DNA of 64,000 nucleotides from Streptomyces iconiensis (GCF_028657195.3 NZ_JANCPR020000053.1:1-64000); one strand, 5' to 3'; counted from the first letter of the stretch, positions 19,585 through 28,406 are shown. Notes: generated by a model not told the origin, from the sequence alone. Translations and numbers: made by a program.

Positions 19585-21507
19585 CTACTCCCTCCAGCGC
19601 AGCGCGCGGGTGACGTCGTGCTCGCCCGTGCCCGGCATCGGCGGGGGTCCCACCTCCGGTGACTCCGCGAGGAGTTGTCCGAGGCCGCGGCGGGTGGCGG
19701 CGACCACCACGCGTTCGCCGGCCCGCAGCGGGTGGCCGGGGTCGAGCTGCCAGCTGAGCGACTGCTCGGCGGGCGGCCGGGCCGTGTGATGTGCCAGATC
19801 GAGGGCGAGCACCCGCCACGCGCCCGCGCGGAACGCCTCGGCGACGGTGCGCCCCTCCAGCAGCGGGTTGCCCGCGACATCCACGGCGGCGAACACGAGA
19901 ACACGCCGCCCGACCGGGATCGCGCCGAGCACCTGCCGCCCCATCATCGCCCCGGCGAAGGCGGGCGCGGCGAGCGCCGAGACGGAACGGCTGCGGGTCT
20001 GCGCCGCTGGATACGTGTCGCGCAGCGTGCGGTAGACGGTCGTGGCGAACTCGTCGTCGAACAGCCGCATCACGACCCGCACTTCCGGCTTGAGCTGGCG
20101 CGCGTAGAGCGACGCCTCCAGATTCGTGCCGTCGCTGCTGGTCAGCGCGAGCAGCGCACGGGCCCTGCGCAGCCTCGCGTCCTGCAGGACACCGCTCTCG
20201 GTGACATCGGCGATCAGCGTCGGGACCCGCTTCTTCCTGGCGAGCGCGACGCCGCGTGCCTCCGGGTCCCGTTCGACGCAGACGACCGGAATCTCGTGTT
20301 CGAGCAGCTCCTCCAGCACCCGCGCGCCCACCTTGCCCAGCCCGAGCAGCACCACATGGCCGGAGAGCCCGCGCGGCGGGTCGGGGAGCGCGGCGGCCTT
20401 GCGGAAGGCTCCGTAGCTCTCCAGGACGATCGCGAGGAAGAGGGGCAGCAGCAGCATTCCGGCGAATCCGGCGAGGAGTTGGAGCAGCTGTTCGTCGGCG
20501 GGCTCGTCCGTCTTGGGATCATTGATCCCGAAAACATCCAGAAGCGTGACATACCCGGCATGCGCCGGAGAGTCGCCGCTCATGATCCAGTTGAACGCGG
20601 CCAGCCCGATGACGACACCGGTCAGGGCCAGCAGGGAGTAGCGCAGCCGCCGCGAGAACAGCTCCTTGAACGCGAACAGGCGGGGCAGCCGGGGCGCGCG
20701 CGGCGGCGCGGGAGCGCCGGGAGTACGGGTGATCGCCTCCAGCACGATGGCACCGCGCTGCGCAGGCAACCCTTCCAGCGAGGCGTCGTCCGGCAGCAGA
20801 ACGGGCCCTTCCCGGCCCCCCTCGCGCCGCCGCTGCTGCGTGTCGGCCTCCTCCTCCGTGTCGCCCTCGTCGGCGTCGTCGGAGCCGGGCAGGAGCGCGA
20901 GCGTGCACAGCGGGTTGCGGCGCGCTGCCGTGGCGAGGGTGCGCTCCTTGGCGCGCAGCATCAGCCCGTCCGCGTACACGATCTTGTCGCTGCCGACGAC
21001 GGCCGCCGCCACCAGCGAGGGCGCCGCCGTGTCGGAGTCCGAGAGCACCGTCGTGGAGGCGTCTATGGCGGACTGGTCCAGATGCGGCGTACGCACCCGC
21101 GCCGCGCGGTCGAGCAGGCTCTCCAGATAGCCGCCGAGCGTACGGTTGAACATCCGGATCACCAGCCGCAGTTCCGGGTTGATACGGCGGGCGCGCAGCG
21201 CGATGTGGATGTTGAGCTGGTCGTCGCCCGAGGTGAGGGCCAGCGCACTGGCCCCCTCGATACCGGCTCGCCGCAGCGCCTCGTCGTCCGGCACCTGCGC
21301 CTCGACCGCGTTCACCCGCAGCCGTCTGTTCCCGACCAGTCCCGCGATCTGCGGACCGTGATCCCCGCCACGCAGTGACGGCAGTACGACGGTCACACGC
21401 TGCCCGTAGACGCTGGCCAGCTCCTTGACGAGCCGCTGCGCGAGCGAGTTGTCCCCGCATACGACCATGTGTCCACGGCGCGCGTTCCCGCTTAGGCTGT
21501 AAGCCAT
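19585..21507 (-). CDS. Double-RCK (TrkA-N) membrane protein, channel-like
   Basis: A 640-residue protein. An N-terminal RCK/TrkA-N Rossmann domain (about 10-150: GHMVVCGDNSLAQRLVKEL, ALTSGDDQLNIHIAL) and a linker lead to two membrane helices (about 305-330, RYSLLALTGVVIGLAAFNWI; about 365-395, LAGFAGMLLLPLFLAIVLESY). A second RCK domain (about 410-540: HVVLLGLGKVGARVLEELLE) and RCK_C-like regions follow. The order resembles plant CASTOR/POLLUX-like channels and related actinobacterial proteins. The stretch between the helices has no TVGYG selectivity filter, so K+ conduction is not assured. ATG 21507 lies in the CCATGG palindrome shared with the LOG gene start; ATG of HMVVCG is an alternative. 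Confidence 0.82.
   Translation of the reverse strand: MAYSLSGNARRGHMVVCGDNSLAQRLVKELASVYGQRVTVVLPSLRGGDHGPQIAGLVGNRRLRVNAVEAQVPDDEALRRAGIEGASALALTSGDDQLNIHIALRARRINPELRLVIRMFNRTLGGYLESLLDRAARVRTPHLDQSAIDASTTVLSDSDTAAPSLVAAAVVGSDKIVYADGLMLRAKERTLATAARRNPLCTLALLPGSDDADEGDTEEEADTQQRRREGGREGPVLLPDDASLEGLPAQRGAIVLEAITRTPGAPAPPRAPRLPRLFAFKELFSRRLRYSLLALTGVVIGLAAFNWIMSGDSPAHAGYVTLLDVFGINDPKTDEPADEQLLQLLAGFAGMLLLPLFLAIVLESYGAFRKAAALPDPPRGLSGHVVLLGLGKVGARVLEELLEHEIPVVCVERDPEARGVALARKKRVPTLIADVTESGVLQDARLRRARALLALTSSDGTNLEASLYARQLKPEVRVVMRLFDDEFATTVYRTLRDTYPAAQTRSRSVSALAAPAFAGAMMGRQVLGAIPVGRRVLVFAAVDVAGNPLLEGRTVAEAFRAGAWRVLALDLAHHTARPPAEQSLSWQLDPGHPLRAGERVVVAATRRGLGQLLAESPEVGPPPMPGTGEHDVTRALRWRE
21493..21498 (+). 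promoter_or_regulatory. -10 box for a leaderless LOG-gene transcript
   Basis: TAGGCT (TANNNT) ends 7 bases before ATG 21506. No Shine-Dalgarno sequence is present, so the transcript probably begins at the start codon. The box lies within the first codons of the divergent RCK gene. Confidence 0.5.
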
Positions 21508-22075
21508 GGCCTCCGACATCTCCCCCGCTACCGCTGCTGCCCGTACCCCGCTCAACATCTGCGTCTTCTGCTCGGCCGCAGACCTCGACGGCGTCTACAC
21601 CGACGCCGCCCGCGAGTTCGCCGGCCTCATCGGCAAACGGGGCCACAGTCTCGTGTGGGGAGGCTCGGACTCCGGGCTGATGAAGGTGGTCGCGGACGGC
21701 GTACAGGAGGCGGGCGGCCGTCTCGTCGGAATCTCGGTCGAGTTCCTCCGCAACGTCGCGCGCCCGAACGCCGACGAGATGATCGTCACCGCGGATCTGG
21801 CCGAACGCAAGGCCGTCATGCTGGCGCGTGCCGACGCGATCGTCGTCATGGTCGGCGGCACCGGCACGCTGGACGAGGCCACCGAGATCCTCGAACTCCG
21901 CAAACACGGCATGCACACCAAGCCCATCGTCATACTCAACACCGCGGGCTTCTACGACGGCCTCCAGCAACAGATGCGCCGCATGGAAGCCGAAGGCTTT
22001 CTGCCGCTCGCCCTCGACGAGTTGGTGACCTTCGCCGATGACGGGTTGCAGGTGCTGGAGCTGCTGGGCGCCTGA
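21506..22075 (+). CDS. LOG-family nucleotide phosphoribohydrolase-like protein
   Basis: The 189-residue Rossmann-like protein of the LOG/TIGR00730 type: NICVFCSAADLDGVYTDAAREFAGLI, LVWGGSDSGLMKVVADGV and GRLVGISVEFL. The PGGxGTxxE signature appears as VGGTGTLDEATEI, with Val replacing Pro, while the Arg of LAERKAVMLARAD is kept. Relatives cleave ribose 5-phosphate from purine or cytokinin nucleotides; substrate here is uncertain. Its start codon overlaps that of the divergent RCK protein gene, so the two cannot be fully independent in transcription initiation. Confidence 0.82.
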   Translation: MASDISPATAAARTPLNICVFCSAADLDGVYTDAAREFAGLIGKRGHSLVWGGSDSGLMKVVADGVQEAGGRLVGISVEFLRNVARPNADEMIVTADLAERKAVMLARADAIVVMVGGTGTLDEATEILELRKHGMHTKPIVILNTAGFYDGLQQQMRRMEAEGFLPLALDELVTFADDGLQVLELLGA

Positions 22076-22151
22076 GCCTTTGCCGCGCTGTGCGGTTTGC
22101 CCGTTCAGGCGGCGAGGGCGTTCTTGAGTGGCGGGCCGCCGCCCTGCCCCA

Positions 22152-22180
22152 CCGCCTCCGGCTTGCGAAGGCGGAGGCGG
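22152..22180. terminator. Hairpin between convergent genes
   Basis: A 9-base perfect inverted repeat (22152-22160 with 22172-22180) and 11-base loop lie between the ends of the LOG gene and the reductase gene. Confidence 0.6.
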
Positions 22181-22200
22181 AGGGCGCCGCGAGGGAAGGG

Positions 22201-22845
22201 CTACTTGCGCCAGAAGAGATGGTGGGTCACGCCACTGGCGCTGGGGACGATCTCCAGGTGGAAGCGGTCACGCAACTCGTCAGGGGACTCCCAGAAGCGT
22301 GAGCCTGCGCCGAGTCGTACGGGCGCGACGGCCACGTGGAGGGTGTCGACGAGGTCGGCATCGAGGAACTCCCGGATGGTGTGCGCCCCACCGCCGAGCC
22401 GCACGTCCTTGCCGTCGGCGGCATCGCGTGCCTGCGCGAGGACCGTGGCGGGGGCGGCGTCCACGAAGTGGAACGTGGTGCCGGAGAGCGTGAACGACGG
22501 CCGCGTGTGGTGGGTCATCACGAACACCGGGGTGTGGAACGGGGGTTCGTCGCCCCACCAGCCCTGCCACTCGTGGTCGGCCCAGGGGCCGCGGTGGGGG
22601 CTGAACTTGTTGCGGCCCATGATCTCGGCGCCGATGTTACGGGTGAAGTCCCGAGTGAAGTAGTCCTCGAGCCCTCGGCTCCCGCCCGGCTCGGTCCGGT
22701 TGGGCCAGCTCGCCGTGGCACCGGCCCAACTGACCAACTCCCCCGGATCGGCGTGCCCGAACGGTCTCTCCAGACTCTGCCCCTCCCCCGCGCCGAACCC
22801 GTCGGCCGAGACACAGAAGTTCTGGACCCTCACAAGCTGAGACAT
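22201..22845 (-). CDS. RibD C-terminal (DHFR-fold) family reductase
   Basis: The 214-residue protein has the dihydrofolate-reductase fold of RibD_C proteins: VQNFCVSADGFGAGEGQS, GAEIMGRNKFSPHRGPW, HTPVFVMTHHTRPSF, DVRLGGGAHTIREFLDADLVD and VAVAPVRLGAGSRFWE. Such stand-alone proteins usually reduce unknown substrates with NADPH, not riboflavin precursors. ATG 22845 has AGGAGA 7 bases upstream. Monocistronic and convergent with the LOG gene. Confidence 0.88.
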   Translation of the reverse strand: MSQLVRVQNFCVSADGFGAGEGQSLERPFGHADPGELVSWAGATASWPNRTEPGGSRGLEDYFTRDFTRNIGAEIMGRNKFSPHRGPWADHEWQGWWGDEPPFHTPVFVMTHHTRPSFTLSGTTFHFVDAAPATVLAQARDAADGKDVRLGGGAHTIREFLDADLVDTLHVAVAPVRLGAGSRFWESPDELRDRFHLEIVPSASGVTHHLFWRK

Positions 22846-23008
22846 GCGCTGTTCTCCTACGGTTCTACGTTGCAGACGAGAAGGAGACCACCACCGCCCC
22901 GAATAATCATCGGTTCGGCGACCGCGGCGATCAGGCTCCGGATCATCTTCTGGGCCGGCCCTCGTGGAGGCCCTGAAACTACTGAGCGCCTGAGCCGTTC
23001 CCTCCGAC

Positions 23009-23758
23009 TCAGCCCTTGACCGCCCCGCGCCACATCTTCGGCTCCGCCTGCGCGAAGCGGCGCTCCAAGTCGTCCAGGTCCGCCAGCACGAGCCGCATCC
23101 TGCGCCGGAAAGCGGGGCCGTGCGTCGCGATCCGCAGATGGGCCAGCTCATGAACCAGGACGAGGTCCAGCAGAGTCGGGTGGAGCTGCATCACCGCCCA
23201 GTGCAGGACGATCCGGCCGTCCGGTTCGCAGGCTCCCCACCGTCCTCCGAGATCGCGAACGGAGACCCCTGAAGCCTCAACACCGGCGCGTGCGGCCAGC
23301 GGCCCCATACGGGGGGAGGCCCATTCCTCGCCCCGTCGGGCGTACCACTCGCCGATACGTTGCGCCCCCTCACGCTGCGTGGCGGGCCGGGGCAGCTCCA
23401 GCCAGCCATGCCGGAGCCGCACCTTCGCACCCCTGTCACCCGAAATGTCCCCCGGAACCAGCTTGAGGCGGTGCCGGCGGCCGAGATAGGCGAAGCTCTC
23501 CCCGCCCACCAGCTCCTTCACAGGCTGCCCGCCGCCCCGCCTGCGCTTGGTGACCTCCGCCGCCAGCCGAGGAAGCTTGGAGCGCACCGCGTCCGCCACC
23601 GCGACCGGGTCGGCGTCAGGCGGCACCGCGAAGAGCACGTCGCCCTCCTCGCGGATCTCGATGCCGAGAGTCTTCCGTCGCGGCCGTATGACGACCTCCC
23701 ACGACCACTCCCCGGGCAGGGGCAGCGACGCGATGGCGGACGTGACGGAGTTACTCAC
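23009..23758 (-). CDS. YgjP-like (M48/DUF45) metallopeptidase
   Basis: A 249-residue protein with the zinc motif VLVHELAHLRIATHGPAFRR (HExxH plus downstream His). The family N-terminal domain shows RPRRKTLGIEIREEGDVLFAVP, LGRRHRLKLVPG and GGRWGACEPDGRIVLHWAVMQL. These proteins are often found beside restriction or other defence genes; their substrate is not established. Here it lies downstream of the RloA/RloB-type pair on the same strand. GTG 23758 (with AAGGA close by) is preferred; GTG 23791 is possible and would begin 3 bases after the stop of the small gene upstream. Confidence 0.85.
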   Translation of the reverse strand: MSNSVTSAIASLPLPGEWSWEVVIRPRRKTLGIEIREEGDVLFAVPPDADPVAVADAVRSKLPRLAAEVTKRRRGGGQPVKELVGGESFAYLGRRHRLKLVPGDISGDRGAKVRLRHGWLELPRPATQREGAQRIGEWYARRGEEWASPRMGPLAARAGVEASGVSVRDLGGRWGACEPDGRIVLHWAVMQLHPTLLDLVLVHELAHLRIATHGPAFRRRMRLVLADLDDLERRFAQAEPKMWRGAVKG

Positions 23759-23794
23759 CGTTCCTTCGTACCACCTGGCACCGACAGCCACGTG

Positions 23795-23932
23795 TCACGG
23801 TCGGTCCCGGTAATCGAGGAAATCGTCACGTCTCGCCTTGGCGAGCTCAAGCAGGTCCGCTGCCAGGTCCCCCGTGTCGTCCCAGTCCATGCCGAGACGG
23901 CGCTCCAAGCGAAACCGCAGCTCCATGCGCAC
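23795..23932 (-). CDS. Small gene between rloB-like and peptidase genes
   Basis: Forty-five codons from GTG 23932 (ATG 23926 possible), with AGGA 5 bases upstream, encode an acidic/basic helical peptide ([40 protein letters not shown]). About 80% of codons end in G or C. The frame is the same as the upstream RloB-like gene and stays open back to that gene's TGA (24005-24007). It is therefore either a separate small protein or the cut-off tail of a longer RloB. No similarity recognised. Confidence 0.45.
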   Translation of the reverse strand: MRMELRFRLERRLGMDWDDTGDLAADLLELAKARRDDFLDYRDRP

Positions 23933-24004
23933 CTCGTCCTGCGCACCGCGTTGGGTGACGAAGTGGGGAGGCCGGACGTAATCGGCCGGGCGGGCAGCCT
24001 CGCC

Positions 24005-24775
24005 TCAGGATTTGTCCTTGACGATGCCCAGCCGGAGCAGCAGCCGCCATACGTCGGTCGACGGATCGCGATCCAGGATCGGGCAGTCGAGAGCGTGGCC
24101 GGACCTGGCCGACCACTTGCGCCACGACTGGGGCAGGTGGTCCGGGTTCTCCGGGCTTGTGCGATCGACCGGCTCCACTTTCCGCTGGCTGGCCTTGCAC
24201 GCACCGTGCTCGCACTGTGACACCAGAGCCTTGGCGTGGGCGACGGCGTCCTGTTCCTTGCCCTTGAGGGCCGCCCTTCTCGGGCCCTGGACACTTTTGT
24301 CGTTGCGCTGATCGAACCGCTTGAACGCCGGGTGGGCGTCACGGAGCTTGTCCTTCACGAGCTTGCTGCTTCCGCTCTGCTTCCCTCCGAACGCCTGGAA
24401 GTGCAGCAGCAGCCACAGGTCGAAGGACGGATGGGAGAAGCAGATCTCAGTGCTGTCCTCCGCGGCTTCCTCGACGGCCTGCGGGATGTCCACGTGCCGG
24501 TCGCGGTCGAAGAGGACCCAAGTCTCGGCGTTCTCCGCGTGCTCCCGCACGGCCGCGACGGTCTGCTCGGGCAGCAGTCCGTTCTTGACCGAGACCGGGT
24601 GGATGCGGAACGACTGGGCTTCGCCGTAAGCCTCGTTGAGGTGGTCCAGGTAATCCGGCTCGGTGGACTCGCCCTCGCAGCCGACGTACAGGATGTTCTC
24701 CCGCTTGTTCTGCTCCGGCACGAACGGGCTGAGCGGAGGCGCCTCCTGCGCCTTGCTACGTCGCTTTTCGCTCAC
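24005..24775 (-). CDS. RloB-family (Toprim-like) defence protein
   Basis: The 256-residue protein shows the RloB hallmark order: ENILYVGCEGESTEPDYLDHL (Toprim-like Glu), ETWVLFDRDRH (acidic pair) and CFSHPSFDLWLLLHFQAFGG. RloB/AbiLii proteins pair with an AAA ATPase in abortive-infection systems and are presumed nucleases activated on phage infection. ATG 24775 overlaps the ATPase stop by 4 bases (ATGA), so the two subunits are co-translated. The C-terminal third is Lys/Arg-rich. The reading frame remains open for about 70 codons beyond its TGA. Phage defence is inferred from family and pairing only. Confidence 0.82.
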   Translation of the reverse strand: MSEKRRSKAQEAPPLSPFVPEQNKRENILYVGCEGESTEPDYLDHLNEAYGEAQSFRIHPVSVKNGLLPEQTVAAVREHAENAETWVLFDRDRHVDIPQAVEEAAEDSTEICFSHPSFDLWLLLHFQAFGGKQSGSSKLVKDKLRDAHPAFKRFDQRNDKSVQGPRRAALKGKEQDAVAHAKALVSQCEHGACKASQRKVEPVDRTSPENPDHLPQSWRKWSARSGHALDCPILDRDPSTDVWRLLLRLGIVKDKS

Positions 24776-26082
24776 GCTGACGCCTTCGCCTCCCGCTCAT
24801 GTTCCCGCTCCTTCTCCCGCCAGGCCAGTGCTCGGGCGATCTCTCCGGCGCTGACCCGGGGGGCTCCGCCGTACCGCCCCCGTAGGTACTCCTGCTCCAG
24901 GTCCTCGTCCTGGCGGGGGTGCGCGGCCTCCAGCGGATAGAACTCCGACTCACCCGTCGACCGCTTCGCGGCGATCCAGACCTGCTCCCGTTCGAGTGGA
25001 CGCCCCAGCACCGCCTTGCCGAGCAGGGTCGCGTCGTGGGTGGTGAAGAGCAACTGGGCGTCGCGGGGGTTCGATTTGGGGTCCTGGAAGAGGCGGACAA
25101 CCTCGGCCGCGAGGGTGGGGTGGAGGCTGGAGTCCAGCTCATCGACCATCAACGTGGTCCCGGCGTCCAGCACTTGCAGCATGGGGCCGATGAACGCGAA
25201 CCAGGCGTGCGTGCCGAGCGATTCCTCCCCGAGGAACTCCAGCGGGGCCTCTCCCCCGTCGGGTGTGCGGTGGCGGAGGGTGAGTTCGCCGGTCTCCTCG
25301 TCCACGTCCACGCCGGTGAGGCCCAGATCGGCGATGCCCAACAGTTCGGTCAGCCAGGCGTGTTGGGCTTCGTTCCGTTGTGGCCCGCTGAGCAGGCGCT
25401 GCGTCCACGTCGTCCGCGCCGCGACATCCGCTCCCGGTGTGACCAGCCACAGGTTGTTGAGGAACCACCGGTGAATCGCCGAGAGTTGCGGGTCATTGAG
25501 CGCGGCGCCGGTCGAGAGGAAGAGGGAGTCAGGACGGGTGACGTCCACGAGCACGTCGCGCTTTCCCTGGAATCCCTCACCGGGGAAGAGGAACTCGCCG
25601 CCTTCGTCCTCGGGCCTGTCCGCCTCGCGGTCGAACCAGACGACTTGCACGCCGTCGGGATAGGCATGGAGCCATTCCGCCTCCACCCGCTCGTCCGACA
25701 GCTCGAACCCGTAGGTGTAGCGGACGGGGTTGGTGCCGAGCACCAGGTCGACCTCGAAGAGGGTGGTCTCCTCCGCGCACGCGGGATCCAGTTTGAACGG
25801 CTGACGGGGAATCCCAGGACGAGTGTTCCACTCGGAGAAGGAGACACGGACGGCCTCGCGCATCTCGTACAACGCGCTGAGCAGGTTGGACTTTCCAGAG
25901 GCATTCGCGCCGAACACCCCGAGCACGGGCAGGACCTGGATGTTCGGCCACGTACGGCGCAGCTTCGCCTGCCGTGGGGTACGGCTGTCGTCGGCTTCGT
26001 CCGCGTCGCTGATCAACGACAGCGTGCACTCGTCACGGATGGATCGATGGTTCGCCACCCGGAAGCGCAGGAGCACCGTCAA
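24772..26082 (-). CDS. AAA-family ATPase (RloA/AbiLi-like)
   Basis: A 436-residue ABC/SMC-type AAA15/21 ATPase without a long coiled coil. Sequence: FRVANHRSIRDECTLSLI, Walker A GVFGANASGKSNLLSAL (about 57-70), Q-loop region, signature-like LEFLGEESLGTHAWFAF, Walker B TTLMVDELDSSLHP and the H-loop LLFTTHDATLLG. It ends in a Lys/Glu-rich basic tail and overlaps the rloB-like start by 4 bases. In AbiL and related systems the ATPase is thought to hold the nuclease partner inactive until phage is sensed. Lies between ordinary genes, as a small island. Confidence 0.88.
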   Translation of the reverse strand: MTVLLRFRVANHRSIRDECTLSLISDADEADDSRTPRQAKLRRTWPNIQVLPVLGVFGANASGKSNLLSALYEMREAVRVSFSEWNTRPGIPRQPFKLDPACAEETTLFEVDLVLGTNPVRYTYGFELSDERVEAEWLHAYPDGVQVVWFDREADRPEDEGGEFLFPGEGFQGKRDVLVDVTRPDSLFLSTGAALNDPQLSAIHRWFLNNLWLVTPGADVAARTTWTQRLLSGPQRNEAQHAWLTELLGIADLGLTGVDVDEETGELTLRHRTPDGGEAPLEFLGEESLGTHAWFAFIGPMLQVLDAGTTLMVDELDSSLHPTLAAEVVRLFQDPKSNPRDAQLLFTTHDATLLGKAVLGRPLEREQVWIAAKRSTGESEFYPLEAAHPRQDEDLEQEYLRGRYGGAPRVSAGEIARALAWREKEREHEREAKASA

Positions 26083-26196
26083 CCTCCAGGGTGAGCGGGC
26101 ACTGGCCCCGCTCGTTCAAGCCTCAGTGCGGACGTTCCGCAGGGGCAGCTTATGCGCACGCACAGAGCGCGACCAGTGCGGACCAGCCCGTACAGG

Positions 26197-27339
26197 TCAG
26201 ACCCCCGCCGCCACCCGCTCCGTAGAGGCGATCGTCGCGGAGCCGACCACCCGCGTGCCGTCGTAGAGGACGAGGGCCTGGCCGGGGGCCACGCCGCGTT
26301 CGGGGTGGGAGAAGTGGACGTGGAGGGTGCCGTCCTTCAGCTCGGCCTCCACCTCCGTCTCGGCGCCGTGGGCGCGGAGCTGGGCGGTGTACGTACGGGG
26401 TCCTGCCGCCGGGGGTTCGCCGCACCAGCGGGGGTTGAGGGCTGTGAGGGACCAGACGTCGAGGGAGGCGGCGGGGCCGACCGTGACGGTGTTGTCGACC
26501 GGGGAGATGTCGAGGACGTAGCGCGGCTTGCCGTCGGGGGCCGGGTGGCCGAGGCGCAGGCCCTTGCGCTGGCCGATGGTGAAGCCGTACGCGCCCTCGT
26601 GCGTGCCCAGGTGGGTGCCGGACTCGTCGACGATGTCGCCCTCGGCCTTGCCGAGGCGGTTGGCGAGGAAGCCCTGGGTGTCGCCGTCGGCGATGAAGCA
26701 GATGTCGTGGCTGTCGGGCTTCTTGGCCACCGACAGGCCCCGGCGCTCGGCCTCGTCGCGGATCTCGCCCTTGGTGGTGAGGGTGTCGCCGAGCGGGAAC
26801 ATCGCGTGGGCGAGCTGGCGCTCGTCCAGCACGCCGAGTACGTAGCTCTGGTCCTTGGCCGCGTCACTGGCGCGGTGCAGTTCGCGGGCACCGTCCTCGC
26901 GGGTCACGACGGTGGCGTAGTGGCCGGTGCAGACCGCGTCGAAGCCGAGCGCGAGCGCCTTGTCGAGCAGCGCCGCGAACTTGATCTTCTCGTTGCAGCG
27001 CAGGCACGGGTTCGGCGTGCGGCCCGCCTCGTACTCGGCGACGAAGTCCTCCACGACGTCTTCGCGGAAGCGTTCTGCCAGGTCCCAGACGTAGAAGGGG
27101 ATGCCGATCACATCGGCGGCGCGGCGCGCGTCGTTGGAGTCCTCGACGGTGCAGCAGCCGCGCGCACCGGTACGGAACGACTTAGGGTTGGCGGACAGGG
27201 CCAGGTGCACGCCCGTGACCTCGTGTCCGGACTCGGCGGCGCGGGCCGCCGCGACGGCGGAGTCGACGCCGCCCGACATGGCGGCCAGCACACGCAGCGG
27301 GCGCGCGGAGGTCGTACCCCGCGAGGATGCAGTAGTCAT
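26197..27339 (-). CDS. mnmA: tRNA-specific 2-thiouridylase
   Basis: The 380-residue enzyme adenylates and thiolates U34 of Lys/Glu/Gln tRNAs. PP-loop [14 protein letters not shown]; first catalytic Cys in [24 protein letters not shown]; second Cys in [23 protein letters not shown]; a C-terminal beta-barrel ends at [19 protein letters not shown]. Sulfur is relayed from a cysteine desulfurase, probably the one encoded 1 kb away. ATG 27339 has GGAGGAG upstream. Divergent from the amidase gene. Confidence 0.97.
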   Translation of the reverse strand: MTTASSRGTTSARPLRVLAAMSGGVDSAVAAARAAESGHEVTGVHLALSANPKSFRTGARGCCTVEDSNDARRAADVIGIPFYVWDLAERFREDVVEDFVAEYEAGRTPNPCLRCNEKIKFAALLDKALALGFDAVCTGHYATVVTREDGARELHRASDAAKDQSYVLGVLDERQLAHAMFPLGDTLTTKGEIRDEAERRGLSVAKKPDSHDICFIADGDTQGFLANRLGKAEGDIVDESGTHLGTHEGAYGFTIGQRKGLRLGHPAPDGKPRYVLDISPVDNTVTVGPAASLDVWSLTALNPRWCGEPPAAGPRTYTAQLRAHGAETEVEAELKDGTLHVHFSHPERGVAPGQALVLYDGTRVVGSATIASTERVAAGV

Positions 27340-27393
27340 AGCTCCTCCAGGGTAGACGGAACCTCCCGATGACCCGAACGCGTTAGGGAGCGC

Positions 27394-28188
27394 ATGGGAC
27401 AGGCGGCAGATCAAGGACCGGAGAGCGGCGGGCAGCAGGAGGGGCGTTCGGAGGGGAGTCCGGGCGCCGAGGGGGGCGAGAGCCCGCGGGCTGGAGGGGA
27501 CGGGCGGGGCGGTGTGAGCAGACGCCGCCTGCTCATCGGGGGTGGCGTCGCCGTCGGGCTGGCCGTGGCGGGTGCCGTGGCGCACGACGACATCGCGCGC
27601 TGGTGGTGGCGCGTCCCGGGCAACGAGAAGCCCCGTAAGCAAGGCGTGGTCGATGACGCGCGTGCCCAGTGGGTCGCCGCTTCGGAGGCGAACTGGCGCC
27701 GCGCCAACCGTCCGGACGACTACAGGATCGACCGCGTGGTCATCCACGTGGTGCAGGGCACGTACCCCATCGCGCTCAAGGTCTTCCGCGACCCCGCACA
27801 CGGTTCGGCGGCCCACTACGTCGTACGCAAGGACGGGCATCTCGCGCAGACGGTGCGCGAGCTGGATGTCGCGTTCCAGGCGGGCAACCGCGAGTACAAC
27901 GAGCGCAGCATCGGGATCGAGCACGAGGGGTGGATAGACCAGCCGGCGTACTTCACGGACGCCATGTACCGCTCCTCGGCCAGGCTGACCGCCGGCATCT
28001 GCCGCCGTTACGGGTTTCCCGCCGACCGGGAGCACATCATCGGGCACATCGAGGTACCCGGCGCGGACCATACGGATCCGGGCAGGTACTGGGACTGGAA
28101 CAAGTACATGCGGATGATCCGGGCTGAGCTGACCGAGGTGAGCGATGCGCCATCCTCGCGGGGCGTCGCCGGGTTCTTCGGTCGTTGA
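27394..28188 (+). CDS. Tat-exported N-acetylmuramoyl-L-alanine amidase
   Basis: The 264-residue protein has a 40-residue Gly/Glu-rich N-terminus, then a twin-arginine signal ([22 protein letters not shown], shown in two runs: [10 protein letters not shown] and [11 protein letters not shown]). An Amidase_2/PGRP domain follows: [49 protein letters not shown] and [13 protein letters not shown]. Zn ligands are His in VIHVV, His in GHIEVP and the Asp/His near DHTDPG. It cleaves the glycan-peptide bond of peptidoglycan outside the membrane. It lies between mnmA and the desulfurase but on the opposite strand, so is not co-transcribed. Confidence 0.88.
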   Translation: MGQAADQGPESGGQQEGRSEGSPGAEGGESPRAGGDGRGGVSRRRLLIGGGVAVGLAVAGAVAHDDIARWWWRVPGNEKPRKQGVVDDARAQWVAASEANWRRANRPDDYRIDRVVIHVVQGTYPIALKVFRDPAHGSAAHYVVRKDGHLAQTVRELDVAFQAGNREYNERSIGIEHEGWIDQPAYFTDAMYRSSARLTAGICRRYGFPADREHIIGHIEVPGADHTDPGRYWDWNKYMRMIRAELTEVSDAPSSRGVAGFFGR

Positions 28189-28207
28189 CCCGGCTCGGGT
28201 CGGTTGG

Positions 28208-28405
28208 TGGCTGAGCGCGCCGTTCCCCGCGCCCCCTCCGGGGCGCCCTGTGCCATGTCCGGTCGGACGCCGGGCTCCCGTGCGTTGTGGCTGAGCGCGC
28301 CGTTCCCCGCGCCCCTTCGGGGCACCTTGTGCCAGGTCCCGTTGGGCGCCGGGCTTCCGTCCGATGTCGCTGAGCGCGCCGTTCCCCGCGCCCCTTCGGG
28401 GCGCT
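28208..28405. repeat. Three direct copies of a hairpin-forming repeat
   Basis: A unit of about 37 bases beginning GCTGAGCGCGCCGTTCCCCG and ending in a GCGCCCC..GGGGCGC hairpin occurs at about 28209-28247, 28289-28325 and 28369-28404, spaced about 80 bases apart. The spacer sequences are also related to one another. Each copy is a half-version of the palindrome at 34381-34422. The array fills the gap between the convergent amidase and cysteine desulfurase genes and can act as a multiple terminator. Confidence 0.75.
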
Positions 28406-28406
28406 G

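Noticed and set aside
19675-21378. 567-codon plus-strand open frame opposite the RCK gene
   Set aside because: Antisense shadow; composition unlike a real protein and no start or terminator context.
28208-28405. CRISPR-like array (three spaced repeats)
   Set aside because: Only three units, each forming a hairpin, with spacers that resemble one another; no cas genes nearby. Better explained as a dispersed intergenic repeat.
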